The notes below the pieces were generated by a model. That model was given only the letters and a program-made list of their open reading frames with translations, did no database searches and had not been told where the DNA came from. From Promethearchaeota archaeon (GTDB taxonomy: Archaea > Asgardarchaeota > Lokiarchaeia > Sigynarchaeales > SOKP01): a stretch of 17,851 nucleotides of DNA. Both the position numbers and the translations under genes were made by a program. Below are positions 1 through 7,275 of the stretch, in pieces (positions within the stretch are counted from its first letter, which is position 1; each line of letters starts with the position of its first letter). The stretch covers positions 1-17,851 of the forward strand of contig JAEOTJ010000385.1 in the NCBI GenBank assembly GCA_016839905.1. The letters are read 5' to 3'.

Positions 1-1583
1 GCCATTAAATATAGCTCTTGGATTTCTTTAGCGTAATTGGCACACCCAATTATGGCAATAATTCCTGGAATCTCGCCTAAAACGATTGGAGCCCCCACAT
101 TTCGAATTTCCGTGTCTTGAATAGGACCTCGACCAACTCTTATATTAAACTTCTCATTTCTAATCTTATCTTGACCTGCATACATTATTAAAGTTAAAGG
201 TGATACATTTTTCATGCAATCAACTTCACACCTACCGCAATCTAAACAAGAATCAAAAGTCTCTGCCAAAATGGAGAAGTCTCCTTCTTTTGCTAATTTT
301 ATACCCTCTACAAGAGGTAGATCATTGGGGCAATTTCGTTGACAGTTACCACATCCATTGCAATTCATCGCCATATCAATACAACCTTGTTCATCCGGAA
401 CCGCACTTTTACCCTTCCTAATAGGTTTCACCTTAATAGCAGTCTCAACAGCAACTTGTCCGGCCTTTATGGGATCTAAAATTAAAACCCCTTTATCTTT
501 TCCACTAACTAAATCATTTACAATTTTTTCTACTGGTTCTTCAGATCTATCTTTTAATCCATTCATATTCTTCTCATTAGTTGCGATAAATGGAGTTCCA
601 ACGAGTTGCGATTGTTCATAACAGCGAAGGTTTACACATTGCTCATCAACCATCACTACATCTGCCAAACCAGATCGGATATAATGCATTTGTCGAGAAA
701 GCGAACCAACGACTTTAGCACCATCATAATATCTCGTTAAATCTATAGCGGTACAACAGATTGCGCCGACATCTACCTTATTTTCTAAACTTTTTTCGCG
801 AATATAATCAACTAATTCGATTCCAGGTGCAACATTATGACCAACCATTAATATTGTTGCTTTATTTTTCGTATCTAAAGTACCCATTCCCAACTCAACA
901 ATAGGCACATCGGGGTCTCCTACTGGGAACCCATAGGCTGCAATTTGTGCTGCATCAGCTATTTCCATTCCCACAGCATCACATAATCCTGCTAGCATGC
1001 TCTTTGATTCATAATCTAAGTAAGAAGCTTCCTGCCCAGTATGCCCAGCTGCAAGTAAATGCGTTATATTAAACTGCACCCATTTCATTGCTTCTTCTAG
1101 ATCTTCTAAACACTCTGGTTTCATCCCAACTATTAATCGGGTGCATGGCATTTCTACAGCAATATTATTTCCGAAGTTAATAGGTACATTTCCAAACTTT
1201 TCCTTTAGCCAATGAATCAGATGGTCTCCATGAGCACTATGGCAAGAGGCACCTATACAGCAAGCTATTTCAACAATCCTCGCTTGTTGAGTTTCCATAT
1301 TAATCCCACAAGCTCCAGTTCTACCTTTTGAAAGATTACATTTTCCATAAGTACATAAACAGCAGAGATCACAGATGGGCATATAGAAAGGTTTATATCT
1401 CTCCATTAATTTAAAAAACCAATTTCTTAATGTTGGGATGTGAGGCATAGGCGTAGGTCCCATTGGCTCCCATTCAGTTTCATCCCCCCAGCTAACCCTG
1501 TTAGCTGACAGTTCAAAACCTTTGATTACTCCTAAGGGTCCTTTATACTCATCAATTTTAATTTTTGCACCCTTTTTACTCAT
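1..1583 (-). CDS. cdhA: CO dehydrogenase/acetyl-CoA decarbonylase-synthase alpha subunit (CdhA), 3' end outside window
   Basis: This is the nickel-iron CO dehydrogenase subunit of the archaeal ACDS complex, which interconverts CO2 and CO for the Wood-Ljungdahl pathway in the cytoplasm. The frame is open from ATG at 1583 to position 1, giving 527 full codons; the family is usually about 750-800 residues, so roughly a third is missing past the window edge. Visible features are the N-terminal cluster motif CDLCCLCTYGKC (Cys71-82) followed by ACGIN (Cys92), the C-cluster His in VGHN (H249), ICCT (C276/277), DEQC (C316), and the two-cluster ferredoxin insert CNGCGNCQRNCP (C408-418) and CLDCGRCEVDC (C446-456). 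The ferredoxin insert separates archaeal CdhA from bacterial CooS. GTGA at about 1593-1590 is a possible ribosome-binding site. It is divergent from the HdrD-like gene, and palindromic sites lie in the shared control region. Identification is firm. Confidence 0.95.
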   Translation of the reverse strand, partial: MSKKGAKIKIDEYKGPLGVIKGFELSANRVSWGDETEWEPMGPTPMPHIPTLRNWFFKLMERYKPFYMPICDLCCLCTYGKCNLSKGRTGACGINMETQQARIVEIACCIGASCHSAHGDHLIHWLKEKFGNVPINFGNNIAVEMPCTRLIVGMKPECLEDLEEAMKWVQFNITHLLAAGHTGQEASYLDYESKSMLAGLCDAVGMEIADAAQIAAYGFPVGDPDVPIVELGMGTLDTKNKATILMVGHNVAPGIELVDYIREKSLENKVDVGAICCTAIDLTRYYDGAKVVGSLSRQMHYIRSGLADVVMVDEQCVNLRCYEQSQLVGTPFIATNEKNMNGLKDRSEEPVEKIVNDLVSGKDKGVLILDPIKAGQVAVETAIKVKPIRKGKSAVPDEQGCIDMAMNCNGCGNCQRNCPNDLPLVEGIKLAKEGDFSILAETFDSCLDCGRCEVDCMKNVSPLTLIMYAGQDKIRNEKFNIRVGRGPIQDTEIRNVGAPIVLGEIPGIIAIIGCANYAKEIQELYLM

Positions 1584-1604
1584 TTTTTTTCACTTTAGTT
1601 TACT

Positions 1605-1621
1605 ATTTAAATAAATATAAA
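1605..1621 (-). promoter_or_regulatory. Probable TATA box of cdhA
   Basis: Read on the minus strand this is an A/T-only block (TTTATATTTATTTAAATA) 20-40 nt before the cdhA ATG, the expected place for an archaeal TATA box with a short leader. The imperfect palindrome at 1626-1639 sits just upstream of it. AT-rich background makes the exact box uncertain. Confidence 0.4.
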
Positions 1622-1625
1622 ATTA

Positions 1626-1639
1626 TGAATAATAATTCG
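1626..1639. promoter_or_regulatory. Imperfect operator-like palindrome TGAATAATAATTCG
   Basis: This differs at two of 14 positions from the perfect site TGAATAATTATTCA at 1685-1698. It lies between the divergent genes, immediately upstream of the presumed cdhA TATA box. Probably a second, weaker copy of the same regulator site; this is inference from position and similarity. Confidence 0.4.
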
Positions 1640-1644
1640 TTAAT

Positions 1645-1670
1645 ACCATACTATACTTGAAACCATACTA
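1645..1670. repeat. Direct repeat pair ACCATACTA, 17-bp period
   Basis: ACCATACTA occurs exactly at 1645-1653 and 1662-1670, next to the TATA box of the HdrD-like gene. The spacing of 17 bp is not a whole number of helical turns, so cooperative binding on one face is not obvious. It may be a second regulator site or chance. Confidence 0.4.
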
Positions 1671-1671
1671 C

Positions 1672-1679
1672 TATAAAAG
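1672..1679 (+). promoter_or_regulatory. Probable TATA box of the HdrD-like gene operon
   Basis: TATAAAAG lies about 25-30 nt before a start point expected near 1700-1705. The perfect palindrome at 1685-1698 falls between this box and that start point, where a bound protein would block initiation, so repression is the simplest reading. Inferred from position only. Confidence 0.5.
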
Positions 1680-1684
1680 TTTAA

Positions 1685-1698
1685 TGAATAATTATTCA
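1685..1698. promoter_or_regulatory. Perfect 14-bp operator-like palindrome TGAATAATTATTCA
   Basis: A perfect inverted repeat lying just downstream of the TATA box of the HdrD-like gene. The identical 14-mer occurs at 11262-11275 before the DUF134 regulator gene, and versions with both half sites intact occur at 6751-6764 and 11786-11799. Repetition only in intergenic control regions of a functionally related gene set supports a shared transcription-factor site. Confidence 0.6.
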
Positions 1699-1764
1699 AA
1701 AGAATATTAATTAACCTTTAACTATTAAATAATAGATGAATTGATTTTTTCAAGGTTCTTAATT

Positions 1765-2898
1765 ATGGATGATAAAAAAGTATTAGAAGAATTAAAATCT
1801 TGTATGGATTGTAAAGTTTGCATGGAAGTATGCGACACTTTCACTATAACGCAAAATGAGATTCAGTCACCTAATGGTAGGTTAAAAATTGCTAAAAAGA
1901 TTCTTCTAAATGATGAGATTTCAGAAAAGGAACTAATTAGTATTTATACTTGTATTTTATGTGCAATTTGTGATTTAGCTTGCTCACAAAACATTAATAT
2001 CACTGAAATTATTCATACATCTAAGGTGAGATTAGTTGATAATAATATTGGCCCATTAAATATACATGAAAAAATTATTCAAGGCATTATTGAGAATGGC
2101 AATTCAGTTGGAGGCAGACCAGAGGAAAGTATAAATTGGTTGTCAAATGAGTATAAGGAAAATGAGGTTTTTGAGAAAAAGGACTCCGACACACTTTTAT
2201 TTCTTGGATGCATGTCGTCATTTAGGATTAAAGAAAGCGCAAGCAAATCTTATGAGATATTAAAAAAAGCTGATTTTGATTTTAAAATTCTAGAAAAAGA
2301 ACCATGCTGTGGAGAATACATCTATTCTGCTGGAAAATTAGATTTAGCTAAGAAATTGTTTCATAAAAATTTTAAACTATTTAGAAAAATAGGTGTAAAG
2401 AATTTAATTGTAACGTGCGGTGGATGCTTGTATGCATTTGATACTGTTTATCGTAAATATTTTAAAGATTATGATCTTAATGTTACACATGTTGTAGATG
2501 TTATTTATGAATTAGAGAAAGAGGGTAAAATAAAACTAATTCCTTTAAATGGATCAATAACTTATCATGATCCCTGTAGACTTGGAAGAAAATATAAAAA
2601 TGGACCTCTTTTTAACGAACCTCGATCACTTTTAAAAAAATGTGGTTTAAAAATAAATGAAATTACAGAAGAACACCAAAATTGCCCTTGTTGTGGTGCC
2701 GGTTCAGGAATTAGAGGCGTAGATAGTAGTTTATGTATAAAAATTGGTAAAAAATTGTTTAGTAAAATAGAAACAAAAGACATTGTATCTTCTTGTCCTT
2801 TATGTGTTTTTAATTTTAGATATGTCAACTACAAAAATCAAATGAATAAGGAGAGTAAATACATAACTGACTATGTTTTAGAATCAATGAATAAATAA
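1765..2898 (+). CDS. HdrD/GlpC-like iron-sulfur protein with two ferredoxin motifs and two CCG domains
   Basis: A 377-residue soluble protein of the heterodisulfide-reductase subunit D / glycolate oxidase iron-sulfur subunit type, expected to move electrons between Fe-S clusters and a disulfide or quinone-like partner. Two [4Fe-4S] motifs CX2CX2CX3C are at C13-C23 and C63-C73. Two CCG domains follow: C149, CCG at 181-183, C218/C221; and HDPC (C271), CPCCG at 307-311, C354/C357. Both CCG domains are intact, so a noncubane-type cluster site is plausible. I chose ATG 1765, with AAGG at 1752-1755, over an in-frame TTG at 1741 that would add eight poorly conserved residues. It is divergent from cdhA and 24 nt upstream of an ABC exporter. 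A flavin or membrane partner subunit is not seen nearby, so the electron donor is unknown. Confidence 0.85.
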   Translation: MDDKKVLEELKSCMDCKVCMEVCDTFTITQNEIQSPNGRLKIAKKILLNDEISEKELISIYTCILCAICDLACSQNINITEIIHTSKVRLVDNNIGPLNIHEKIIQGIIENGNSVGGRPEESINWLSNEYKENEVFEKKDSDTLLFLGCMSSFRIKESASKSYEILKKADFDFKILEKEPCCGEYIYSAGKLDLAKKLFHKNFKLFRKIGVKNLIVTCGGCLYAFDTVYRKYFKDYDLNVTHVVDVIYELEKEGKIKLIPLNGSITYHDPCRLGRKYKNGPLFNEPRSLLKKCGLKINEITEEHQNCPCCGAGSGIRGVDSSLCIKIGKKLFSKIETKDIVSSCPLCVFNFRYVNYKNQMNKESKYITDYVLESMNK

Positions 2899-2922
2899 AA
2901 GATTGTTTGAGAAATTTTTAAA

Positions 2923-3888
2923 ATGAGAAATAAAATTGTTATTAAAGTCTCAAATCTGATTAAAAGATTTGGAAATCTCATCGCTGTTGATGATGTTTCT
3001 TTTGAGATTTTTGAAGGGGAAATAGTAGGGATTCTTGGTCCTAATGGTGCAGGTAAAAGTACTACTATACGCCTATTAACGGGTGTCTTTAGGTTAGAAA
3101 GTAAGGGAAAAATTGAGATTTTTAATAAAGATATAAATAAGAGTCCAAGTAAATATAAAAGTGCCTTTGGAATTGTTCCCGAGATAAGTAATGCCTTTCC
3201 AGATTATACAGTTTGGCAAAATCTTAGATTTTCAGGGAGGTTATATGGGATTTCAAAAGAAAAAATTAAAAAACGTACAGAAGAATTATTAGCAAAATTT
3301 GGTTTAATAGACAAGATTAGCTCAAGAACAAAAACACTCTCAAAGGGACTTAAACAACGTCTTAATTTTTGTTTAGCATTACTTCATGATCCACCAATTC
3401 TAATTCTTGATGAGCCTACAAGTGGTTTAGATCCATTCTCAGTTAAGGTAGTGAGAGAACAAATACTTCAATTAAAAAAAAAAGGTAAAACGATTTTAAT
3501 AACTACTCATAATATGTATGAGGCTCAGAATATATGTGATCGAATTTTAATCATGAATAGGGGAAAAATTATTGCTGACGAGAATCCAAAGAACCTTCGA
3601 GAGAAATTTAAACCTACTTTAACAATTATTTTTAAGATTGATGGTATTTTATCTGAGGATCACGCAACTATATTGTCAGATATATTTAATATGGTTAAGG
3701 AAAATAATGATTATTATAGTTTTTCAAGCTCTAATGCTCTGAAAGATATATCCCGACTATATTATATAATAAAAGAAAATAATATAAAGATTTCTGATTT
3801 CAAATTAAAGGAAACATCCTTAGAAGAGGTATTCATTCATTTAATAACAGAAGATATGTTCTCAATAAAGGAGGATTTAGAAAAATGA
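2923..3888 (+). CDS. ABC-2 type transporter, ATP-binding subunit
   Basis: A 321-residue nucleotide-binding subunit that powers a small efflux-type ABC transporter together with the next gene. Walker A is GPNGAGKST (39-47), the signature is LSKGLKQR (139-146), Walker B plus catalytic Glu is [10 protein letters not shown] (161-170), and the H-loop His is H196 (TTHNMYE). The Q-loop position carries Glu (VPEISN, E87) instead of Gln, a variant I recognise from some archaeal ABC-2 exporters and so not a sign of decay. The C-terminal 100 residues are the usual extension of this class (DrrA/CcmA/YhaQ type). The frame overlaps the permease by 4 nt (ATGA at 3885-3888), showing translational coupling. 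Substrate unknown; position after the HdrD-like gene suggests one transcript. Confidence 0.92.
   Translation: MRNKIVIKVSNLIKRFGNLIAVDDVSFEIFEGEIVGILGPNGAGKSTTIRLLTGVFRLESKGKIEIFNKDINKSPSKYKSAFGIVPEISNAFPDYTVWQNLRFSGRLYGISKEKIKKRTEELLAKFGLIDKISSRTKTLSKGLKQRLNFCLALLHDPPILILDEPTSGLDPFSVKVVREQILQLKKKGKTILITTHNMYEAQNICDRILIMNRGKIIADENPKNLREKFKPTLTIIFKIDGILSEDHATILSDIFNMVKENNDYYSFSSSNALKDISRLYYIIKENNIKISDFKLKETSLEEVFIHLITEDMFSIKEDLEK
3867..3875 (+). promoter_or_regulatory. Strong Shine-Dalgarno for the ABC permease, inside the ATPase gene
   Basis: AAAGGAGGA ends 9 nt before the permease ATG at 3885 and lies inside the last codons of the ATPase gene. It supports independent, coupled initiation and fixes the permease start. 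Confidence 0.7.
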
Positions 3889-4697
3889 TAAAAGATGGAA
3901 TAATAAAAATCTGGACTTTATGTAAGAAAAATATATTTCTTTACATAAAAAAGGGGCCTGTTTTAATATTTGGCTTAATGTTCCCATTCTTCATGACATT
4001 ATCATGGATTATTGGTAGAGATATCTCTTTAAATCACGTTTTTATTGGAATTATTGCAATGACTTCTTTTTTCACGGCAACAGCAATTAGTCCTGTTGTT
4101 TTACCAATTGAAACTCGTGAAAAATCATTAGAACGAGTCTTGTCATCGCCTATAACATTAAATGAAATTTTATTAGGTATAGTATTTGCTTCGACTCTAT
4201 ATTCGTTAATAATTACATCAATCATAACCATTATCTTAATTTTAATATTTTCAATCATAATTAATTCACTTACAGTATTATTTTTAATGATTCTAGGGAT
4301 TACTCTAATGTCAATCTTAGGATCTCTATTAGGTTTATTAATAGCAGCTAATCCTACTGATATGACTTCTAATGTGATGATTCTCATGAATCTTATTAAG
4401 TTTCCTTTACTATTTATGAGTGGTATCTTTATTCCTCTTAATCAGTTACCTGCTCATTTAGTGTTTGTATCTTTTTTCTCACCAATAACATTTTTAACGG
4501 ATCTACTAAGATTTTGCGTGGACGGGAGCAATTTTTTTCTATTCCAATTTGACATTATCATGTTAATCAAATGGATAATTTTGTTATTTATTGTAAGTAA
4601 TATCTTACATAAAAGAACAATGCCTAAAAGAATGTCAGAGATGGGAAAAACAAAGAAAAAAATAAAAATGATGAAAAAGGAGGGTAAAGAAAAATAA
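3885..4697 (+). CDS. ABC-2 type transporter, permease subunit
   Basis: A 270-residue membrane protein, partner of the preceding ATPase. About six hydrophobic segments can be read (roughly residues 24-45, 50-75, 98-125, 128-152, 160-182 and 222-242). The ABC-2 family feature is the stretch between the third and fifth helices followed by a FMSGIFIPLNQLP loop and an SPITFLTDLLR segment, as in DrrB/NodJ-type permeases. The tail is strongly basic (KKKIKMMKKEGKEK) and presumably cytoplasmic. Length is normal for the family. The gene ends in TAA at 4695-4697, and the relic of a MinD-like gene continues in the same frame after it. A GGAGGG at 4679-4684 inside the basic tail looks like the former ribosome-binding site of that lost downstream gene. 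Exported substrate cannot be told. Confidence 0.88.
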   Translation: MIKDGIIKIWTLCKKNIFLYIKKGPVLIFGLMFPFFMTLSWIIGRDISLNHVFIGIIAMTSFFTATAISPVVLPIETREKSLERVLSSPITLNEILLGIVFASTLYSLIITSIITIILILIFSIIINSLTVLFLMILGITLMSILGSLLGLLIAANPTDMTSNVMILMNLIKFPLLFMSGIFIPLNQLPAHLVFVSFFSPITFLTDLLRFCVDGSNFFLFQFDIIMLIKWIILLFIVSNILHKRTMPKRMSEMGKTKKKIKMMKKEGKEK

Positions 4698-4823
4698 CTT
4701 ATAGTCGCAAAATTAGATCCTGATATTGAAGTAATAGTAATGAATTATGACGTTGATGCTCCAAACTTAGCTATTATTCTTCCTGCTAGAGATAATTCAA
4801 ATATAAAAACGAAAGAATTATTT
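4698..4823 (+). pseudogene. Fragment of a MinD-type ferredoxin ATPase gene
   Basis: The frame open directly after the permease stop encodes DPDIEVIVMNYDVDAPNLA and IILPARDNSNIKTKELF. This aligns without gaps to residues 31-62 or so of the intact ATPase at 8206-9123 (EIKVIILDCDVDAPNLAL, then ILPPDSEEKIKIQDTF). The segment before it, which would hold the P-loop, and everything after it, including the ferredoxin insert, are gone. Synonymous positions differ widely from the intact copy, so this is an old paralog rather than a fresh duplication. A ribosome-binding-like GGAGGG remains at 4679-4684, so the lost gene was probably the last cistron of the ABC operon. An ATG at 4740 could still start a 66-residue product, but I expect no function. 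Confidence 0.65.
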
Positions 4824-4940
4824 ATTATCTCTTTGGATGAATTATTGCCAGTATCTCGTTCTTATGGAAACGAACATTTATCAATAATTGGGATAATGCT
4901 TGGAATGCTTGTAATGGGTTTAAGTTTAGCCTTATTATAA
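4824..4940 (+). pseudogene. C-terminal fragment of a ZupT/ZIP-family metal transporter, fused in frame to the MinD relic
   Basis: The last 38 residues of the same open frame read ISLDELLPVSRSYGNEHL followed by SIIGIMLGMLVMGLSLALL. This is the conserved end of ZupT-type ZIP transporters, whose penultimate helix carries S-[LV]-D-E-L-[ML]-P and whose last helix ends G-M-x-V-M-x-x-S-L-x-L-L. Nothing of the earlier helices precedes it. The join to the MinD fragment is in frame, giving a chimeric 66-codon ORF from ATG 4740. It most likely formed by a deletion that removed the end of an ATPase gene and nearly all of a metal-transporter gene. The family match is made from memory of the motif and needs a database search. 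Confidence 0.55.
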
Positions 4941-4982
4941 ATTCTATAAATTAAAAATAAATTAATACATATTAGAATTAAC

Positions 4983-5204
4983 ATGCTAAAAAAGATTAAG
5001 GAAAAGCAAGATATTTTTGACAGATTAGATAAATTAATTATAAGCATAAGCCCTCTCTATGAGATACAATTATTGAGAGTTATTAAAGCATTAATTTCAG
5101 TTATTTGCTTTGCTCTTACGATTTTTTTAATGATAACAATAATTTTTTGGATTGGTATTATTTTCTATATTGCGTGCTTATTTCTCTATTTAGAAGGATT
5201 TTAA
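4983..5204 (+). CDS. Small predicted membrane protein (73 aa), unrecognised
   Basis: I do not recognise a family. The N-terminal 30 residues are charged and could form a short amphipathic helix (MLKKIKEKQDIFDRLDKLI). The rest, about residues 33-70, is a hydrophobic hairpin of two membrane segments with almost no charge, ending LEGF. No clear ribosome-binding site precedes ATG 4983. It follows the chimeric relic by 42 nt and converges on the NifU-like gene. AT-rich DNA can yield such ORFs by chance, so it may not be expressed, but the regular helix-hairpin pattern argues slightly for a real gene. Confidence 0.4.
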   Translation: MLKKIKEKQDIFDRLDKLIISISPLYEIQLLRVIKALISVICFALTIFLMITIIFWIGIIFYIACLFLYLEGF

Positions 5205-5264
5205 AAATGGTATAATTTTCTGCATAATCCTTAGCTTTCGATTAATTCATCTAGGAATATTATC

Positions 5265-5717
5265 TTATTTCATCTTTTTATCTTCATAACTTCTAAATTT
5301 TTGAATTGCATATTTTAAAGTTCTCGTTGTCAATTCTGCACAATGTTTATGGTTCTCGGGCAAGCCCTTTAAGGCATTATCAATGTCCATTGGCTTTAAT
5401 TTTTCAGCAAATTCTAAAGATTTACCCTCAATAAGGAGTGTTGTTTGACTTCCTGCCGCTACTGTAGCACCACAGCCATCGGTAATAAAGTTTGCTTTTT
5501 CAATTATCCCATCTTTAATTTTCAAAAAGAACTGCATCGTATCACCACATGGGCCTTCATATGCATGCCATGCACTTATTTCCTCCTCTGGGGGTTTCCC
5601 CCAATTTTTTGGATCATGGAATAAATTAACAACATAATCGTTGTATTCTTCGATTTCTTTTTCAATGATTTCTTTCTGAATTTTTTCAACAAAACTATCA
5701 AAATTTTCTTTGGACAT
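5265..5717 (-). CDS. NifU/IscU-like iron-sulfur cluster assembly scaffold
   Basis: A 150-residue protein of the NifU N-terminal / IscU scaffold family, on which [2Fe-2S] or [4Fe-4S] clusters are assembled before transfer. The ligands are all present in order: C57 with its Asp in GPCGDT, C82 in DGCGAT, and H125-C126 in ENHKHC. The N-terminal DPKNWGKPP corresponds to the family's P-x-N-x-G motif. The HscA-binding LPPVK motif of bacterial IscU is absent (LKGLPENHKHC instead), which fits an organism without HscA/HscB. The first 25 residues form a charged helix (KIQKEIIEKEIEEY) longer than in bacterial IscU. It lies 43 nt downstream of the Mrp gene on the same strand, so scaffold and carrier are probably cotranscribed. 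No clear ribosome-binding site was seen at ATG 5717. Confidence 0.9.
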   Translation of the reverse strand: MSKENFDSFVEKIQKEIIEKEIEEYNDYVVNLFHDPKNWGKPPEEEISAWHAYEGPCGDTMQFFLKIKDGIIEKANFITDGCGATVAAGSQTTLLIEGKSLEFAEKLKPMDIDNALKGLPENHKHCAELTTRTLKYAIQKFRSYEDKKMK

Positions 5718-5760
5718 TTACATTCAGCTTTAGTTTTTTTTCTATTTGTATTTTTATAAA

Positions 5761-6633
5761 TTATTTATCCAATATATCTTGTATCTTTTTTACAACTTCT
5801 TTAAAAGCCTTAGAGCACTCATTATTAGAATGTTTTATAACGAATGGTAAACCTTGATCTCCTTGAACTCCAACTTCTACTTCAAAAGGAATTTTTCCCA
5901 ACAAATGAATGTTAAAATCTTTTACTGCCTTTTCAGCACCTCCAGGAGGATAAAGATCAATCTGCTTTCCACAATGAATACATTTAAATCCGGACATATT
6001 TTCAATAATACCAAGAATGTTTCTTTTCATTATTTGAGCCATTTTTATGGTTTTTCGAGCATCCATTAGAGCTACTTCTTGAGGTGTAGATACAACAATA
6101 ACATTCTCTTCGGGAATGAGTTGTAATATATCTAATGTTTCATCCGAGGTACCTGGTGGTAAGTCGCATATTAAATAATCTAATTCACCCCATATAGCAT
6201 CACCCAAAAACTGCCTTACAGCACCCATCTTCATGGGACCTCTCCAAATTACTGGTGAGTCAGAATTTTCAATAAGAAATGCCATACTCATAATTTTAGT
6301 ATTTAAGGGACCATTAATGGGATAAAATTTTTTTAATTCGGGATCTACTCGGGGCCTTATATCTGGACGGATTCCTAACATTTTACTTACATTAGGTCCA
6401 GTAATATCGACATCGAGTAATCCAACTCTTCGTCCAATACTAGCTAAACTCATTGCTAAATTAACTGCCACAGTTGTTTTTCCCACGCCCCCTTTACCAG
6501 AAATGATAACAATCTTATATTTGATTTTATCCATGTTCATTTTAATATTTTTCATTCGTATATCCATTTCTTCTTTCTTTCCTTCCTCAACTGTTTTCTT
6601 CAAGTTTATATCTGGGATTTCTTCTTTTTCCAT
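5761..6633 (-). CDS. Mrp/NBP35 (ApbC) iron-sulfur cluster carrier ATPase
   Basis: A 290-residue P-loop ATPase that binds a bridging [4Fe-4S] cluster as a dimer and hands it to apo-proteins. The deviant Walker A motif SGKGGVGKTT is at 45-54 with signature Lys K47. Switch I is DVDITGPN (74-81), Walker B-like DLPPGTSD begins at D157, and the cluster ligands are C218-X2-C221 (FKCIHCGK). The family ending G-K-I-P-F is at 245-250. The N-terminal 38 residues are a charged extension without the cysteine motif of eukaryotic NBP35. A strong ribosome-binding site AAGGAGGTT (minus strand) precedes ATG 6633. It is divergent from the NifX/ORP-like gene across a control region holding a palindrome at 6751-6764. 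Family assignment is firm; target proteins are unknown. Confidence 0.95.
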   Translation of the reverse strand: MEKEEIPDINLKKTVEEGKKEEMDIRMKNIKMNMDKIKYKIVIISGKGGVGKTTVAVNLAMSLASIGRRVGLLDVDITGPNVSKMLGIRPDIRPRVDPELKKFYPINGPLNTKIMSMAFLIENSDSPVIWRGPMKMGAVRQFLGDAIWGELDYLICDLPPGTSDETLDILQLIPEENVIVVSTPQEVALMDARKTIKMAQIMKRNILGIIENMSGFKCIHCGKQIDLYPPGGAEKAVKDFNIHLLGKIPFEVEVGVQGDQGLPFVIKHSNNECSKAFKEVVKKIQDILDK

Positions 6634-6750
6634 ATTCTTTTAACCTCCTTGAATCATATAGACCTTAATTTTTTCATAGAACATCTTGCTTTCCTTTAAA
6701 ATTTAATTTATATTAGTTAAATTTAAATAAAGTAACTATTTTATGTATAA

Positions 6751-6764
6751 TGAATACATATTCA
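6751..6764. promoter_or_regulatory. Operator-like palindrome TGAATACATATTCA
   Basis: Both 6-bp half sites TGAATA/TATTCA are perfect around a CA centre. It is in the divergent control region between mrp and the NifX/ORP-like gene, about 18 nt upstream of the latter's TATA box. Here the position upstream of TATA would suit an activator, or repression of the mrp side. Confidence 0.55.
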
Positions 6765-6781
6765 AAATAATTTAAAAACCC

Positions 6782-6790
6782 TTATAAAAA
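6782..6790 (+). promoter_or_regulatory. Probable TATA box of the NifX/MinD operon
   Basis: TTATAAAAA ends 36 nt before ATG 6826, fitting an archaeal promoter with a leader of about 10-15 nt. The background is AT-rich, so this is a moderate call. Confidence 0.45.
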
Positions 6791-6825
6791 TTTTAAAATA
6801 ATAATAAAAGACAGGTTAAATAAAA

Positions 6826-7248
6826 ATGGTTATTGTTGCGATACCCTCAATAGGAAATGGGGGTTTAAATGATGAAATGAGCCCTCGTTTTGGAAGATGT
6901 GCGACTTTTACTTTTGTTGAATTGGTTAATAATAAGATCGAGGTCGTTAGAGTTGTAAAAAATCATGCTTCAGACGCGATGGGTGGGGCGGGCGTGCAAG
7001 CAAGTCAAATAGTTGGGGAAAATAAAGCAGATATTGTAATTGTAGGATTTTTAGGGCCAAATGCAGCCATGGGTCTTAATAGTTTAAATTTAAAAATTCT
7101 TCACGCTCCAGATAAAAAAATAACAATAAAAGAAGTAATAGAACTTTATATTCAAGGAAGCTTACAAGAGATTACATCCGCAAATGTTGGAGCCCATCGT
7201 GGAATGGGAGGTCGTGGTATGGGAGGAGGTCTCGGAAGGCAAGTTTAA
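6826..7248 (+). CDS. NifX/NafY-like (ORP family) cofactor-binding protein, copy 1
   Basis: A 140-residue member of the dinitrogenase iron-molybdenum cofactor family (NifX/NifB C-terminal/TM1290 fold), small proteins that bind metal-sulfur cofactors; the Desulfovibrio orange protein belongs here. The family start VIVAIPSIGNGGLNDEMS, then PRFGRCATFTF with Cys26, GGAGVQASQ (53-61) and VGFLGPNAAMGL (73-84) are visible. The last 20 residues are glycine-rich (MGGRGMGGGLGRQV) and probably flexible. It leads a set followed at 27 nt by two MinD-type ferredoxin ATPases, and is divergent from Mrp; the same four families make up the orange-protein gene set. No nitrogenase genes are present in the window, so a nitrogenase role is unlikely. 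Which metal it binds cannot be inferred. Confidence 0.87.
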   Translation: MVIVAIPSIGNGGLNDEMSPRFGRCATFTFVELVNNKIEVVRVVKNHASDAMGGAGVQASQIVGENKADIVIVGFLGPNAAMGLNSLNLKILHAPDKKITIKEVIELYIQGSLQEITSANVGAHRGMGGRGMGGGLGRQV

Positions 7249-7275
7249 CTTCTATAATGAAGAGTTATCATCATT

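Noticed and set aside
358..621. Plus-strand ORF of 87 aa
   Set aside because: Lies entirely opposite cdhA, whose frame carries clear cluster motifs; composition is that of a shadow frame.
4034..4387. Minus-strand ORF of 117 aa
   Set aside because: Antisense to the ABC permease; an Ile/Val/Arg-rich shadow of its hydrophobic codons without family features.
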